22,832 nt of DNA, from the NCBI GenBank assembly GCA_964625225.1, contig CAZVAR010000052.1, forward strand, positions 1-22,832, given 5' to 3'. The first letter of the stretch is position 1. Every line of letters begins with the position of its first letter. The stretch is from CAZVAR01 sp964625225 (lineage in GTDB: Bacteria; Pseudomonadota; Alphaproteobacteria; JAJUGE01). A program made the translations under genes and the position numbers. A model generated the notes under the pieces. The model was not told the origin of the DNA. It saw only the letters and a list, made by a program, of their open reading frames with translations, and searched no databases. Below are positions 1 through 7,264 of this stretch, in pieces.

Positions 1-988
1 GGATTCCGGTTGGAAGCCGCAGGACGAGGAGGGGTGTGATCGCACCGGCGTGCTGATCGGCTCCGGCATCGGCGGCCTGGAGGCGATCTACGAATCGTCG
101 CTGCTTCTGCACGAGCGCGGGCCGCGGCGCATCAGCCCGTTCTTTATCCCTTCTGCGCTTATCAACCTCGCGTCGGGTCACGTCTCGATCAAGTACGGCT
201 TCCGCGGTCCGAACCACTCGGTCGTTACGGCGTGCGCGACCGGCGCTCATGCCATCGGCGACGCGGCGCGGATGATCGCACTCGACGATGCCGACGTGAT
301 GGTTGCAGGCGGGGCCGAGGCGGCGATCTGCCGACTTGGCATCGCCGGTTTCGCGGCGGCGCGTGCGCTGTCGACGCGTTTCAACGAAACGCCGGAGAAG
401 GCCTCGCGCCCCTGGGACAAGGACCGGGACGGCTTCGTGATGGGTGAGGGGGCAGGTGCCCTCGTGCTCGAAGAGTACGAACACGCCAAGAAGCGCGGCG
501 CGAAGATTTACGCCGAGATTATCGGTTATGGCATGAGCGGCGACGCACATCACATCACCGCTCCGCCCGAGGACGGCAACGGTGGTTTCCGTGCCATGCG
601 CATGGCGCTGAAGCGCGCGCGCCTGAACCCGGAGGACATCGACTACATCAACGCTCACGGGACCTCGACGCCGCTCGGCGACGAGATCGAACTGGGAGCG
701 GTGAAACGCCTGTTCGGCGATCATGCCTACGCGCTGTCGATGTCCTCGACCAAGTCGGCGATCGGCCATCTGCTCGGTGCCGCCGGAAGCGTCGAGGCGA
801 TTTTCTCGATTCTCGCGGTGCAGCGCGGCGTCGTGCCGCCCACGCTCAATCTCGACGATCCCTCTGAGGGTTGCGACATTGACCTCGTACCGCACGTGGC
901 GAAGGAGCGGAAGGTGCGCACCGCACTGTCCAACTCCTTCGGCTTCGGGGGCACCAACGCGACGCTGATCTTCACCGCCGCGCCCTGA
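1..988 (+). CDS. fabF: Beta-ketoacyl-ACP synthase II, C-terminal part (5' end outside window)
   Basis: This is the elongating condensing enzyme of type II fatty acid synthesis, which joins malonyl-ACP to a growing acyl-ACP in the cytoplasm. The reading frame is open from base 2, and the residues before the first in-frame GTG (position 50) still match the family, ending in RTGVLIGSGIGG, so the real start lies upstream of the window. All three catalytic elements are visible: the nucleophile Cys in TACATGAHA (codon 233-235), the first His in NAHGTSTPLGD, and the second His with its Lys in STKSAIGHLLGAAG. The C-terminus NSFGFGGTNATLIF is typical and complete. About 100 N-terminal residues are missing by comparison with the usual 410-420. 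mltG starts 19 bases downstream, the common alphaproteobacterial order, so the two are probably cotranscribed. Confidence 0.97.
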   Translation, partial: DSGWKPQDEEGCDRTGVLIGSGIGGLEAIYESSLLLHERGPRRISPFFIPSALINLASGHVSIKYGFRGPNHSVVTACATGAHAIGDAARMIALDDADVMVAGGAEAAICRLGIAGFAAARALSTRFNETPEKASRPWDKDRDGFVMGEGAGALVLEEYEHAKKRGAKIYAEIIGYGMSGDAHHITAPPEDGNGGFRAMRMALKRARLNPEDIDYINAHGTSTPLGDEIELGAVKRLFGDHAYALSMSSTKSAIGHLLGAAGSVEAIFSILAVQRGVVPPTLNLDDPSEGCDIDLVPHVAKERKVRTALSNSFGFGGTNATLIFTAAP

Positions 989-1007
989 GGCGGGTCGGGC
1001 GCTGCAC

Positions 1008-2006
1008 ATGCGCCGGCTGTCGCTCGGGCTCCTGGCGCTCCTCCTCGCCGCGGTGGCAGCGGCGGTCGGTTACGGCTGGTACGACTATCGGCGGCCGGGC
1101 CCACTCGACGCGCCGAAGACGGTGCTGATCCCGCGGGGCGGCGGCGTTCGTGAGATCGGCCGCGATCTCGAAACGGCCGGCGTTATCCGCCACGCCGAGA
1201 TCTTCTGGGCCGCGCTGCGCGTTCGCGGCGACGCGGGGCGGTTGAAGGCCGGCGAGTACGCGTTCGCGTCCGGGGCCAGCCTCGCGGCGGTGATCGACAA
1301 GCTGATCCGCGGCGACGTCGTTGTGCGGCGACTCACCTTACCCGAGGGCCTGACGACGGCGGAGGCGCTGCGCCGGATCGCCGCTGCGGAAGGCTTGACC
1401 GGCGAGCCGGGAACCGCGCCCGAAGGCGGCCTGCTGCCGGATACCTATCACTATTCCTGGGGCGACGAACGGGCGGATTTGGTGGCGCGGATGCGCAGGG
1501 CGATGGATGCGGCTCTGGAGCGGGTTTGGGCACGGCGCGGACCGGACTTCCCGCTGGCATCGCCCGAGGAGCTTCTGACGCTCGCCTCGATCGTCGAGAA
1601 GGAGACTGCCGTCGCTGCGGAGCGGCCGCGGGTCGCCGCGGTCTTTCTGAACCGCCTTGCGCGCGGCATGCGGCTGCAATCCGATCCGACCGTCATCTAC
1701 GCGCTGACACAGGGCCGGTCCGATCCGGAGCGCCCGTTGACCCGCGAGGATCTCAAGATCGATTCGCCGTACAACACGTACCGCTACGAGGGGCTGCCGC
1801 CGGGACCGATCGCCAACCCCGGGATTGCGGCACTCGAGGCGGTAATCAATCCCGCTGAAAGTGATGAGCTCTATTTCGTTGCGGACGGTTCCGGGGGGCA
1901 CGCCTTTGCCCGAACCTTGGCTGAGCACAATCGAAACGTGAGACAGTGGCGACGGATCCAGCGGGAACGGGGGGGACCGGACGAAGGGGAGGCGGCGACC
2001 GAATAA
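1008..2006 (+). CDS. mltG: Endolytic murein transglycosylase MltG (YceG-like)
   Basis: MltG is an inner-membrane lytic transglycosylase that cuts nascent peptidoglycan strands and is thought to set glycan chain length. The 332-residue protein has one N-terminal membrane anchor (about residues 5-24), a LysM-like region (about 38-105), and the YceG catalytic domain. The catalytic glutamate lies in the VEKET motif (E197 by family comparison), followed by FLNRL and MRLQSDPTVIYAL and then the SPYNTYRYEGLPPGPI signature. The ending, with DELYFVADGSGGH and TLAEHN, is also standard. The length is normal for the family. The ATG has no strong Shine-Dalgarno and lies 19 bases after fabF, which suggests read-through expression from the fatty acid genes. 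A small CGGCA/TGCCG hairpin lies 20 bases past the stop at 2026-2040. Confidence 0.96.
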   Translation: MRRLSLGLLALLLAAVAAAVGYGWYDYRRPGPLDAPKTVLIPRGGGVREIGRDLETAGVIRHAEIFWAALRVRGDAGRLKAGEYAFASGASLAAVIDKLIRGDVVVRRLTLPEGLTTAEALRRIAAAEGLTGEPGTAPEGGLLPDTYHYSWGDERADLVARMRRAMDAALERVWARRGPDFPLASPEELLTLASIVEKETAVAAERPRVAAVFLNRLARGMRLQSDPTVIYALTQGRSDPERPLTREDLKIDSPYNTYRYEGLPPGPIANPGIAALEAVINPAESDELYFVADGSGGHAFARTLAEHNRNVRQWRRIQRERGGPDEGEAATE

Positions 2007-2097
2007 TCGGCCGTTGCCTGATGCTCGGCAGCGAATGCCGGACATCCGTCTTGGCATCCGATAGCATGCGGGCGGCGTGCGGGCCGGCGCCCGGGGG

Positions 2098-2114
2098 CTG
2101 ACCGGTCCGGTCAG
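2098..2114. promoter_or_regulatory. Perfect 17-bp palindrome upstream of nadQ-like gene (candidate operator)
   Basis: CTGACCGG-T-CCGGTCAG is a perfect inverted repeat with a one-base centre. It ends 17 bases before the likely ATG (2132) of a transcriptional-regulator gene, a typical place for an autoregulatory operator. With a 3-base loop it could also form a 7-bp RNA hairpin, so a weak terminator for mltG is the alternative. No T-run follows. That it binds NadQ is inference only. Confidence 0.45.
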
Positions 2115-2131
2115 GCGTTCCTTTGCAGGCG

Positions 2132-3172
2132 ATGAGCGACGAGTGGCAGTCTTTGGCAGCGGACGATCGGACTCCGATCGCGATCGGCCTGAGCGCCGTG
2201 ATTCTCGCGGCTGCTGCCGGCGGGCCGCAGGTGCTGACGGTCGCGCCACCGGACGGGCCGAGGGCCGGGGAGAACGCGCTGCCGGCCGGTCCCTTCACGC
2301 CGGCGCGGCATCGTACTCTGGAGGAAGGGCTGCGCGACTGGGTCGCGGCACAGGCCGGGCTTCGCCTCGGCCATGTGGAGCAGCTTTATACCTTCGCGGA
2401 CCGCTATCGGGATCCGGAGGAACTGTCCGGCGGGCCACGCCGCGTCTCGATCGGCTATTTGGCGCTGGTGCGCCGGCCACCGTCCGGCGATCCGCCCGGC
2501 GCCGCCTGGCGCAACATCTACGCCTTTCTGCCCTGGGAGGACTGGCGGACAGGACCGCCTCGCCTGTTGACCGCCACCATCCGGCCGGCCCTGCGGGCCT
2601 GGGCGGAGTCGGGCATCGATCCGACGATCCGCGCCGCCCGCCGCGAGCGGGTCGCCGCTGCCTTCGGGCCGGACGATTCCGCCTGGAACGCAACCGCCGT
2701 CCTGGAGCGCTACGAGCTGCTCTATGAGGCGGAGCTGGTTGCGGAGGCGCGGCGCGATTCTCGCCAACGAGCGCTGCATGCGGCCCGCGCCTTCGGCGCG
2801 GCGCTGCCTCCGGCGCCGCCCGTTCCGGGACCCGATCTCGGTTCGGCGATGCGGCTCGATCACCGCCGCATTCTCGCGACCGCCATTGGTCGGCTGCGCG
2901 ACAGGCTCGCGCACCGGCCGCTCGTCTTCGAGCTCGTACCGCCGACCTTCACCCTGTCGCGGCTGCAGGAAGTTGTCGAGGCCCTTGTCGGGCTGCCGCT
3001 GCACAAGCAGAACTTCCGCCGCCTGGTGATCGGCGGTGGCCTGGTCGAACCGACCGGTGACACGAGCCGGACCTCGGGTCGGCCGGCCCGGCTATACCGC
3101 TTTCGTAGGGAGGTTTTGCGAGAGCGTTCCGCGCTCGGAATTGCCGTCCCCCTCTCGCGCGATCCCGCGTGA
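2132..3172 (+). CDS. nadQ: NAD-metabolism regulator, NadQ/COG4111-like (Nudix-like plus winged helix)
   Basis: The 346-residue protein resembles the family annotated as NAD regulator in Alphaproteobacteria, thought to repress NAD biosynthesis genes in response to an NAD-related ligand. The N-terminal two thirds look like a Nudix-type ligand-binding domain without a recognisable catalytic Nudix box (IAIGLSAVILA near the start, then VEQLYTFADRYRDP). The C-terminal part (about residues 250-330) is a winged helix of the NrtR kind, containing LSRLQEVVEALVG, LHKQNFRR and GRPARLYRFRREV. A TTG three codons upstream (2123) would also be open, but ATG 2132 is the more ordinary start; neither has a strong ribosome binding site. 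No nadABC genes are nearby, so its targets, apart from possible self-control through the 2098-2114 palindrome, lie elsewhere. The family call is from memory of motifs, not a search. Confidence 0.75.
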   Translation: MSDEWQSLAADDRTPIAIGLSAVILAAAAGGPQVLTVAPPDGPRAGENALPAGPFTPARHRTLEEGLRDWVAAQAGLRLGHVEQLYTFADRYRDPEELSGGPRRVSIGYLALVRRPPSGDPPGAAWRNIYAFLPWEDWRTGPPRLLTATIRPALRAWAESGIDPTIRAARRERVAAAFGPDDSAWNATAVLERYELLYEAELVAEARRDSRQRALHAARAFGAALPPAPPVPGPDLGSAMRLDHRRILATAIGRLRDRLAHRPLVFELVPPTFTLSRLQEVVEALVGLPLHKQNFRRLVIGGGLVEPTGDTSRTSGRPARLYRFRREVLRERSALGIAVPLSRDPA

Positions 3173-3193
3173 GGCGGCGAGGATTCCAGGAAC

Positions 3194-3619
3194 ATGCAGG
3201 GTGGCACCGAGCATTGGTCACGGCCGGTCGTGATCCACGACCTGAAGCAGGCTCGTGCCGCCTTTGCTGCTGCTGCTGCTGCCGACGTGCCCCTTCTGCT
3301 GCGGAGCGCGCCCGGCGCCGCCGGTTCAATCGGCGCCGGCACTTTCCGGGCGATCGTCGAAACGGCCCGGCGCGACTATCCGCAGGTGTCCGCCTGCGCC
3401 GTCCTGGACTGTGGCGACGCTGTCGGACTGGCGCTCGGCGCGCTGCGGGCCGGCGTCGCGGCGGTCCGTCTCGACGCCGATCCGGCGGTGCTGACCAGGG
3501 TCGCCGACATCGCCGCCCGCTGCGGCGCCCGGCTCGACGCCGACGCCCGGGAGGCGCTCGATCTGTCGCGCGAGCACGACCTCGAGGCGGCGTGCCGGCG
3601 CTGGCTCGGTGGCGTTTGA
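3194..3619 (+). CDS. Conserved hypothetical protein with partial TIM-barrel-like character
   Basis: This 141-residue soluble protein has no motif I can assign to a defined function. Its central part (CAVLDCGDAVGLALGALRAG, then VRLDADPAVL and IAARCGARLD) alternates beta-strand and helix like a fragment of a TIM barrel, and it sits directly before the class I aldolase gene. A partner or degenerate relative of an aldolase is therefore possible but unproven. The ATG lies 21 bases after the nadQ-like stop, with only a weak purine stretch (gaggcggcgagga) ahead. An alanine run near residue 25 is written as five GCT codons in a row (3266-3280) and then GCC, unusual for a genome that prefers GCC/GCG. 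The stop codon is embedded in the TTGACA of the putative promoter of the next gene. Confidence 0.75.
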   Translation: MQGGTEHWSRPVVIHDLKQARAAFAAAAAADVPLLLRSAPGAAGSIGAGTFRAIVETARRDYPQVSACAVLDCGDAVGLALGALRAGVAAVRLDADPAVLTRVADIAARCGARLDADAREALDLSREHDLEAACRRWLGGV

Positions 3620-3643
3620 CATTGTACTCCCTTAAAATAGCTT
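3616..3643 (+). promoter_or_regulatory. Candidate promoter of the aldolase-thiE unit
   Basis: A perfect TTGACA (3616-3621) overlaps the stop codon of the preceding gene and starts a conspicuous AT-rich patch in otherwise GC-rich DNA. At a 16-base spacing the -10 would be TAGCTT (3638-3643), a weak match. TAAAAT (3633-3638) is a better hexamer but only 11 bases from TTGACA. The following gene begins 46-51 bases downstream with its own strong ribosome binding site. Confidence 0.5.
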
Positions 3644-3688
3644 GTGGCGCGGAACCCACCCTCGAACGCAGCCCCATAGGAGGATGCC

Positions 3689-4609
3689 GTGCAAGTCACC
3701 GAGCGTGTCAGGAAGATTCTCTCCTACTACGAAAGCGATTGTCCCGGCACCAAGGCGAATCTGGCCCGCATCCTGATGCAAGGCCGGCTCGGCGGGACCG
3801 GTAATCTGGTGATTCTGCCGGTCGATCAGGGGTTCGAGCACGGCCCGGCACGAAGCTTCGCCAAGAATCCCGCTGCCTACGACCCGCACTACCACTTCCA
3901 GCTGGCCATCGATGCCGGCCTGTCGGCCTATGCCGCGCCGCTCGGCATGATCGAGGCGGGCGCCGACACCTTCGCCGGGCAGATTCCGACCATCCTCAAG
4001 GTCAACAGCTCGAACAGCCTCGCCCGCAGTAAGGACCAGGCCCTGACCGGCTCGGTGCAGGACGCGCTGCGCCTTGGCTGCTCCGCGATCGGCTTCACCA
4101 TCTATCCGGCCTCCGACGATCAGTTCGAGATGATGGAGGAGATCCGCGACCTGGCCGAGGAGGCGAAGGCATACGGCCTCGCGGTCGTGATCTGGTCCTA
4201 TCCGCGCGGCGGCGACCTCTCCAAGGAGGGCGAGACCGCGATCGACATCTGCGCCTATGCCGCGCACATGGCGGCGCTGCTCGGCGCGCACATCATCAAG
4301 GTCAAGCCGCCGACCGACCATCTGGAGCTGGCCGCGGCCAAGAAGGTGTATCAGGAGCAGGGCATCGACATCTCGTCGATGTCGGCGCGTATCCGGCACG
4401 TCGTCCAGAGCTGCTTCAACGGCCGCCGCATGGTGGTGTTCTCCGGCGGGGAGGCCAAGGACCTGGACGGCATCTACAACGAGATCCGCGCGATCCGTGA
4501 CGGCGGCGGCACCGGTTCGATCATCGGCCGCAACACCTTCCAGCGGCCGCGCGAGGAGGCGCTCAAGATGCTCGACCAGATCATCAAGATCTACAAGGGC
4601 GAGGCTTGA
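3689..4609 (+). CDS. Class I fructose-bisphosphate aldolase, archaeal/DhnA (FbaB) type
   Basis: The enzyme cleaves fructose 1,6-bisphosphate reversibly to dihydroxyacetone phosphate and glyceraldehyde 3-phosphate through a lysine Schiff base, without metal. The 306 residues fit the DeoC/LacD-FbaB type barrel: LVILPVDQGFEHGP near residue 41, ILKVNSSNSL near 102, FTIYPASD near 136, and the Schiff-base lysine in HIIKVKPP (probably K204). A phosphate-binding end follows, with VFSGGEAK and GGGTGSIIGRNTFQRP. The GTG start at 3689 is supported by a perfect AGGAGG at 3678-3683, five bases away. It heads a three-gene unit, its stop overlapping the TTG of thiE. It may serve glycolysis/gluconeogenesis; the linkage to thiE has no obvious metabolic reason. 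Confidence 0.93.
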   Translation: MQVTERVRKILSYYESDCPGTKANLARILMQGRLGGTGNLVILPVDQGFEHGPARSFAKNPAAYDPHYHFQLAIDAGLSAYAAPLGMIEAGADTFAGQIPTILKVNSSNSLARSKDQALTGSVQDALRLGCSAIGFTIYPASDDQFEMMEEIRDLAEEAKAYGLAVVIWSYPRGGDLSKEGETAIDICAYAAHMAALLGAHIIKVKPPTDHLELAAAKKVYQEQGIDISSMSARIRHVVQSCFNGRRMVVFSGGEAKDLDGIYNEIRAIRDGGGTGSIIGRNTFQRPREEALKMLDQIIKIYKGEA

Positions 4610-5286
4610 GCCTGGACACCGCCGACGAGAACGCCGCCTGCCGGCTCTATCTGCTGACACCGGGGCCGCTCATCACGGGCGGCCTCGCGCTGTCCGAATT
4701 CGCCCGGCAGCTCGAAGCCGCACTCGATGCCGGCGACGTTGCGGCGCTGCAGCTCCGGCTGAAGGACGTTTCGGACGCGGCGATCCGCGACGCCGTCCGG
4801 GTGCTGATGCCGATCTGCCATGCGCATGATGTGGCGTTCATCCTCAACGACCGTCCCGACTTGGCTGCCGAGCTCGGCTGCGATGGCGTTCATGTCGGCC
4901 AGGAGGATGCGCCCTATGCGGAGGCACGCCGGCTGGTCGGTCCGGAGGCCATCGTCGGCGTCACCTGCAAGGCCTCGCGGCATCTGGCGATGGAAGCAGC
5001 CGAGGCGGGGGCGGATTATGTCGCCTTCGGCGCCTTCTACCCTAGTGGTACAAAGGAGGCGACGACCCGGGCCGACCCGGAGATCCTCGCTTGGTGGAGC
5101 GAGCTGATGACCGTGCCTTGCGTTGCCATCGGTGGGATCACTGCAGAGAATTGCGGGCCATTGGTCGAGGCCGGCGCCGACTTTCTCTGCATCGCTTCCG
5201 GCGTGTGGAACCATCCCGGCGGCGCGGCGGAGGGGGTGCGCGCCGTCAATAATGCGATCGCGCGGCATATACGGAGGCCGAGATGA
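4606..5286 (+). CDS. thiE: Thiamine-phosphate synthase (ThiE)
   Basis: ThiE couples the pyrimidine HMP pyrophosphate to the thiazole phosphate, giving thiamine monophosphate and pyrophosphate. The 226-residue TIM barrel shows the family motifs in order: LQLRLKDVSD (near residue 46), FILNDRPDLAAELGCDGVHVG, VGVTCKAS in place of the usual GxSxH, YVAFGAFYPSGTKEA (phosphate and pyrophosphate contacts), and VAIGGITAENC. The start is a TTG overlapping the aldolase stop in a TTGA junction, with gggcgagg just ahead; no ATG or GTG lies earlier in the frame within the gene. Translational coupling to the aldolase is likely. The downstream gene overlaps by ATGA. Other thi genes are not in the window. Confidence 0.92.
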   Translation: MSLDTADENAACRLYLLTPGPLITGGLALSEFARQLEAALDAGDVAALQLRLKDVSDAAIRDAVRVLMPICHAHDVAFILNDRPDLAAELGCDGVHVGQEDAPYAEARRLVGPEAIVGVTCKASRHLAMEAAEAGADYVAFGAFYPSGTKEATTRADPEILAWWSELMTVPCVAIGGITAENCGPLVEAGADFLCIASGVWNHPGGAAEGVRAVNNAIARHIRRPR

Positions 5287-5630
5287 CGCAACGTGCAACC
5301 AATATCATCAGCGAGTGGCACGCGCATATCTATTACGACCCGGAGAACCGCGCTCCGGCGGCTGCGTTGCGAGAGGCGATCGAGAAATCCTTCACGGTCC
5401 GCATGGGCCGTTGGCACGACGGACCGGTCGGACCACATCCGCAGGCGATGTACCAGCTCGCCTTCGATGCGCCGGTATTCGGAGCGATCGTGCCCTGGCT
5501 GACGCTCAACCGGGGCGGCCTCACCGTGTTCATTCATCCCGACACCGGTGACCCTCGCGCGGACCACGAACATCACGCGATCTGGCTCGGCGAGAAACTG
5601 GCACTGAATCTCGACGCCCTGGATCAGTAA
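5283..5630 (+). CDS. DOPA 4,5-dioxygenase family protein
   Basis: This is a small (115-residue) single-domain protein of the family containing fungal and plant-type DOPA 4,5-extradiol dioxygenases, widespread as short proteins in bacteria where the substrate is usually unknown. The family signatures are present: EWHAHIYYD near residue 10 and the histidine-rich HPDTGDPRADHEHHAIWLG near residue 80, which would carry the metal and active-site histidines. FTVRMGRWHDGPVGPHP lies between them. It starts with an ATGA overlap on the thiE stop, so it is the third gene of the aldolase-thiE unit. Whether it opens an aromatic ring here is not shown by the sequence. Confidence 0.88.
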   Translation: MTQRATNIISEWHAHIYYDPENRAPAAALREAIEKSFTVRMGRWHDGPVGPHPQAMYQLAFDAPVFGAIVPWLTLNRGGLTVFIHPDTGDPRADHEHHAIWLGEKLALNLDALDQ

Positions 5631-5789
5631 ATAGGCAGGAGCCCGAGGCCGGGACGTTCCTCGATGGCGCCCCGGCGAATGGCGGTAGCCGCGCCTGATA
5701 GCCTTCGTGCGACGGTGCCGGGGCGAGGCGGCTTCCCTTTCCACACACGGCCAAGCCGTCCGGCTCGGGCGGCGGTTCGGATTACCCTG

Positions 5790-5851
5790 CAGGCACCCGG
5801 GACCACCCCCGGGTGCAACGAACGAGCTTGCTGATGCGGTCCGGGTGCCTG
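5790..5851. repeat. Overlapping inverted repeats with alternative pairing
   Basis: The arm CAGGCACCCGG (5790-5800) can pair over 9 bp with CCCGGGTGC (5808-5816) or over 11 bp with CCGGGTGCCTG (5841-5851). The two pairings are mutually exclusive. No T-run follows either stem, so a classical intrinsic terminator is not evident. Confidence 0.55.
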
Positions 5852-5924
5852 GACGTCGGCGAGGCGCCGGCTGCAAAGAATTGGCTGGCGCCCCCGGGGT
5901 GGGTTCAGGCTATGCTTCGACGCC

Positions 5925-5938
5925 TGTTCTTTTGAACA
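5925..5938. promoter_or_regulatory. Short palindrome TGTTC-TTTT-GAACA (candidate operator)
   Basis: A perfect 5-bp inverted repeat with a TTTT centre lies 36 bases before the hydrolase start, just after a -10-like TATGCT (5911-5916). The position suits an operator near the transcription start. No -35 at a proper distance was found, so the promoter itself is uncertain. Confidence 0.35.
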
Positions 5939-5973
5939 TGCGGACCGAACGGACCGCACGACGAGGAAAGCCC

Positions 5974-7095
5974 ATGCCCGTATCCCCCTACTTCCCGCCG
6001 CCCGGCGACGATTGGGAGCGCATCGACCCGCGCGAAGCCGGGTTCGACCCGGACGCGCTGCGGGCGGCGGTCGATTTCTCCGTCGCACACGAGACCGACT
6101 GGGCGCGGGACATCGGTGAACAGCTCACCGAGCGCCGGCATTTCGAGCCGCCGCCCTGGAACGAGATCATCGGCCCGACGCGGCCACGCGGTGGCGTCAA
6201 CGGCTTGATCCTCAAAGAGGGGCGGATCGTTGCGGAGTGGGGCGACACGCGTCGTGTCGATATGACCTTCTCCTGCTCCAAGAGCTACGTCTCGACCTGC
6301 GCCGGCATCGCCTTCGACGACGGGCTGATTCCGGACCTGAACGAGCCGGTGCGCGAGCGGGTCCGCGATGGCGGCTTCGACAGTCCGCACAATGCCGCGA
6401 TTACCTGGGAGCATCTTCTCCAGCAGACCAGCGAGTGGGAAGGCGAGCTCTGGGGCAAGCCGGATCTGATCGACCGCAACCGCGATCTCAGCCACGAGGG
6501 CGCCGATCCGAACAAGGGCAAGCACCGCGAATTGCGGGCCCCCGGTACCTATTGGGAATACAACGACGTCCGGGTCAATCGGGCGAGTCTCGCCGTGCTC
6601 CGCGTCTTGCGCCGGCCGCTGCCGGAGGTGCTGAAGGAGCGGATCATGGATCCGATCGGCGCTTCGGACACCTGGGAGTGGCACGGCTATCGCAACTCCT
6701 TCGTTACGATCGATGGCCGCGAGGTCCAGTCCGTGTCCGGCGGCGGTCATTGGGGCGGCGGCGTCTTCATCGCCAGCCGCGATCACGCCCGCTTCGGGCT
6801 GCTGATGCTGAACCGCGGGCGCTGGAACGGGCGGCAGTTGCTGTCCGAGGCCTGGATCGACCGAGCGACGACACCCTGTCCGGTCAACCCCGATTACGGC
6901 TATATGTGGTGGCTGAACACGCCTTCGGGCCGGTTCAACGGGGGTACGCCACGCAGCATCTATGCGAGCGGCGCCGGGTCCAGCATCATCTGGATCTGCC
7001 CGGAGCACGACATGGTGGCGGTCGTCCGCTGGATCGCCAAGGACAGCGTCAATGCGTGGCTGCGTTTGCTGCTGGCGGCGATTCGCGAGCAATGA
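5974..7095 (+). CDS. Serine hydrolase, beta-lactamase/esterase (class C-like) family
   Basis: The 373-residue protein belongs to the penicillin-binding-protein-like serine hydrolases (PF00144 type), which act as esterases, amidases or peptidases as often as beta-lactamases. The nucleophile motif SxxK is S100-C-S-K103 in MTFSCSKSYVS. The second motif is YND (196-198) in WEYNDVRVN instead of the usual YxN. The third box is HWG at H259 in GGGHWGGG, replacing KTG. ATG 5974 was chosen because GAGGAAAG (5963-5970) precedes it at good spacing; the open frame extends upstream but lacks protein character. No signal peptide is visible, so a cytoplasmic place is likely. Substrate unknown. A hairpin at 7162-7185 may end its transcript. 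Confidence 0.87.
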   Translation: MPVSPYFPPPGDDWERIDPREAGFDPDALRAAVDFSVAHETDWARDIGEQLTERRHFEPPPWNEIIGPTRPRGGVNGLILKEGRIVAEWGDTRRVDMTFSCSKSYVSTCAGIAFDDGLIPDLNEPVRERVRDGGFDSPHNAAITWEHLLQQTSEWEGELWGKPDLIDRNRDLSHEGADPNKGKHRELRAPGTYWEYNDVRVNRASLAVLRVLRRPLPEVLKERIMDPIGASDTWEWHGYRNSFVTIDGREVQSVSGGGHWGGGVFIASRDHARFGLLMLNRGRWNGRQLLSEAWIDRATTPCPVNPDYGYMWWLNTPSGRFNGGTPRSIYASGAGSSIIWICPEHDMVAVVRWIAKDSVNAWLRLLLAAIREQ

Positions 7096-7161
7096 ACGGA
7101 TACGCTGTTGACGGCTGCGCGTAACTTTTGACAACCTGATGTTGCCGGAGGGGAAGCCGGC

Positions 7162-7185
7162 GCGGTCGGGCGTCAAGCAGACCGC
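7162..7185 (+). terminator. Candidate hairpin downstream of the serine hydrolase
   Basis: GCGGTC (7162-7167) and GACCGC (7180-7185) form a perfect 6-bp stem with a 12-base loop, 67 bases after the hydrolase stop. No T-run follows, so termination is uncertain. The small palindrome CCGAT-A-ATCGG lies just beyond at 7189-7199. Confidence 0.3.
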
Positions 7186-7264
7186 TTACCGATAATCGGC
7201 CGGGAACGAACCGGCATCGGTCTTGCATGGCGAGGCGCGGAAAGCGCGCGGGAAGGGGTCTGTC

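Larger units (their letters stand above)
5631..5973. other. Gene-free stretch rich in inverted repeats
   Basis: No convincing coding frame lies here; the open frame starting at 5707 lacks a ribosome binding site and protein-like composition before 5974. The stretch holds four stems: 5668-5676 with 5717-5725 (CGCCCCGGC, 9 bp), 5747-5759 (ACGGC-CAA-GCCGT), 5793-5816 (GCACCCGGG with a 6-base loop, 9 bp), and 5790-5800 with 5841-5851 (CAGGCACCCGG, 11 bp). The last two share an arm and exclude each other. Near the 3' end is TGTTC-TTTT-GAACA. It may hold the terminator of the upstream unit, the leader of the hydrolase gene, or both. Confidence 0.6.

Noticed and set aside
2026..2040. CGGCA-GCGAA-TGCCG hairpin after mltG
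   Set aside because: A 5-bp stem without a T-run is too weak to call a terminator in this base composition.
3632..4660. 342-codon open frame on the - strand opposite the class I aldolase
   Set aside because: It mirrors the codon structure of a clearly real gene on the other strand and shows no family motif.
5631..5973. Thiamine pyrophosphate or cobalamin riboswitch in the structured intergenic region
   Set aside because: The conserved TPP and B12-box sequences are absent, and the downstream gene is not a thiamine or cobalamin gene.
7108..7133. TTGACG and TTGACA hexamers after the serine hydrolase
   Set aside because: No -10 hexamer lies at a suitable distance, so no promoter for the small peptide gene could be supported.
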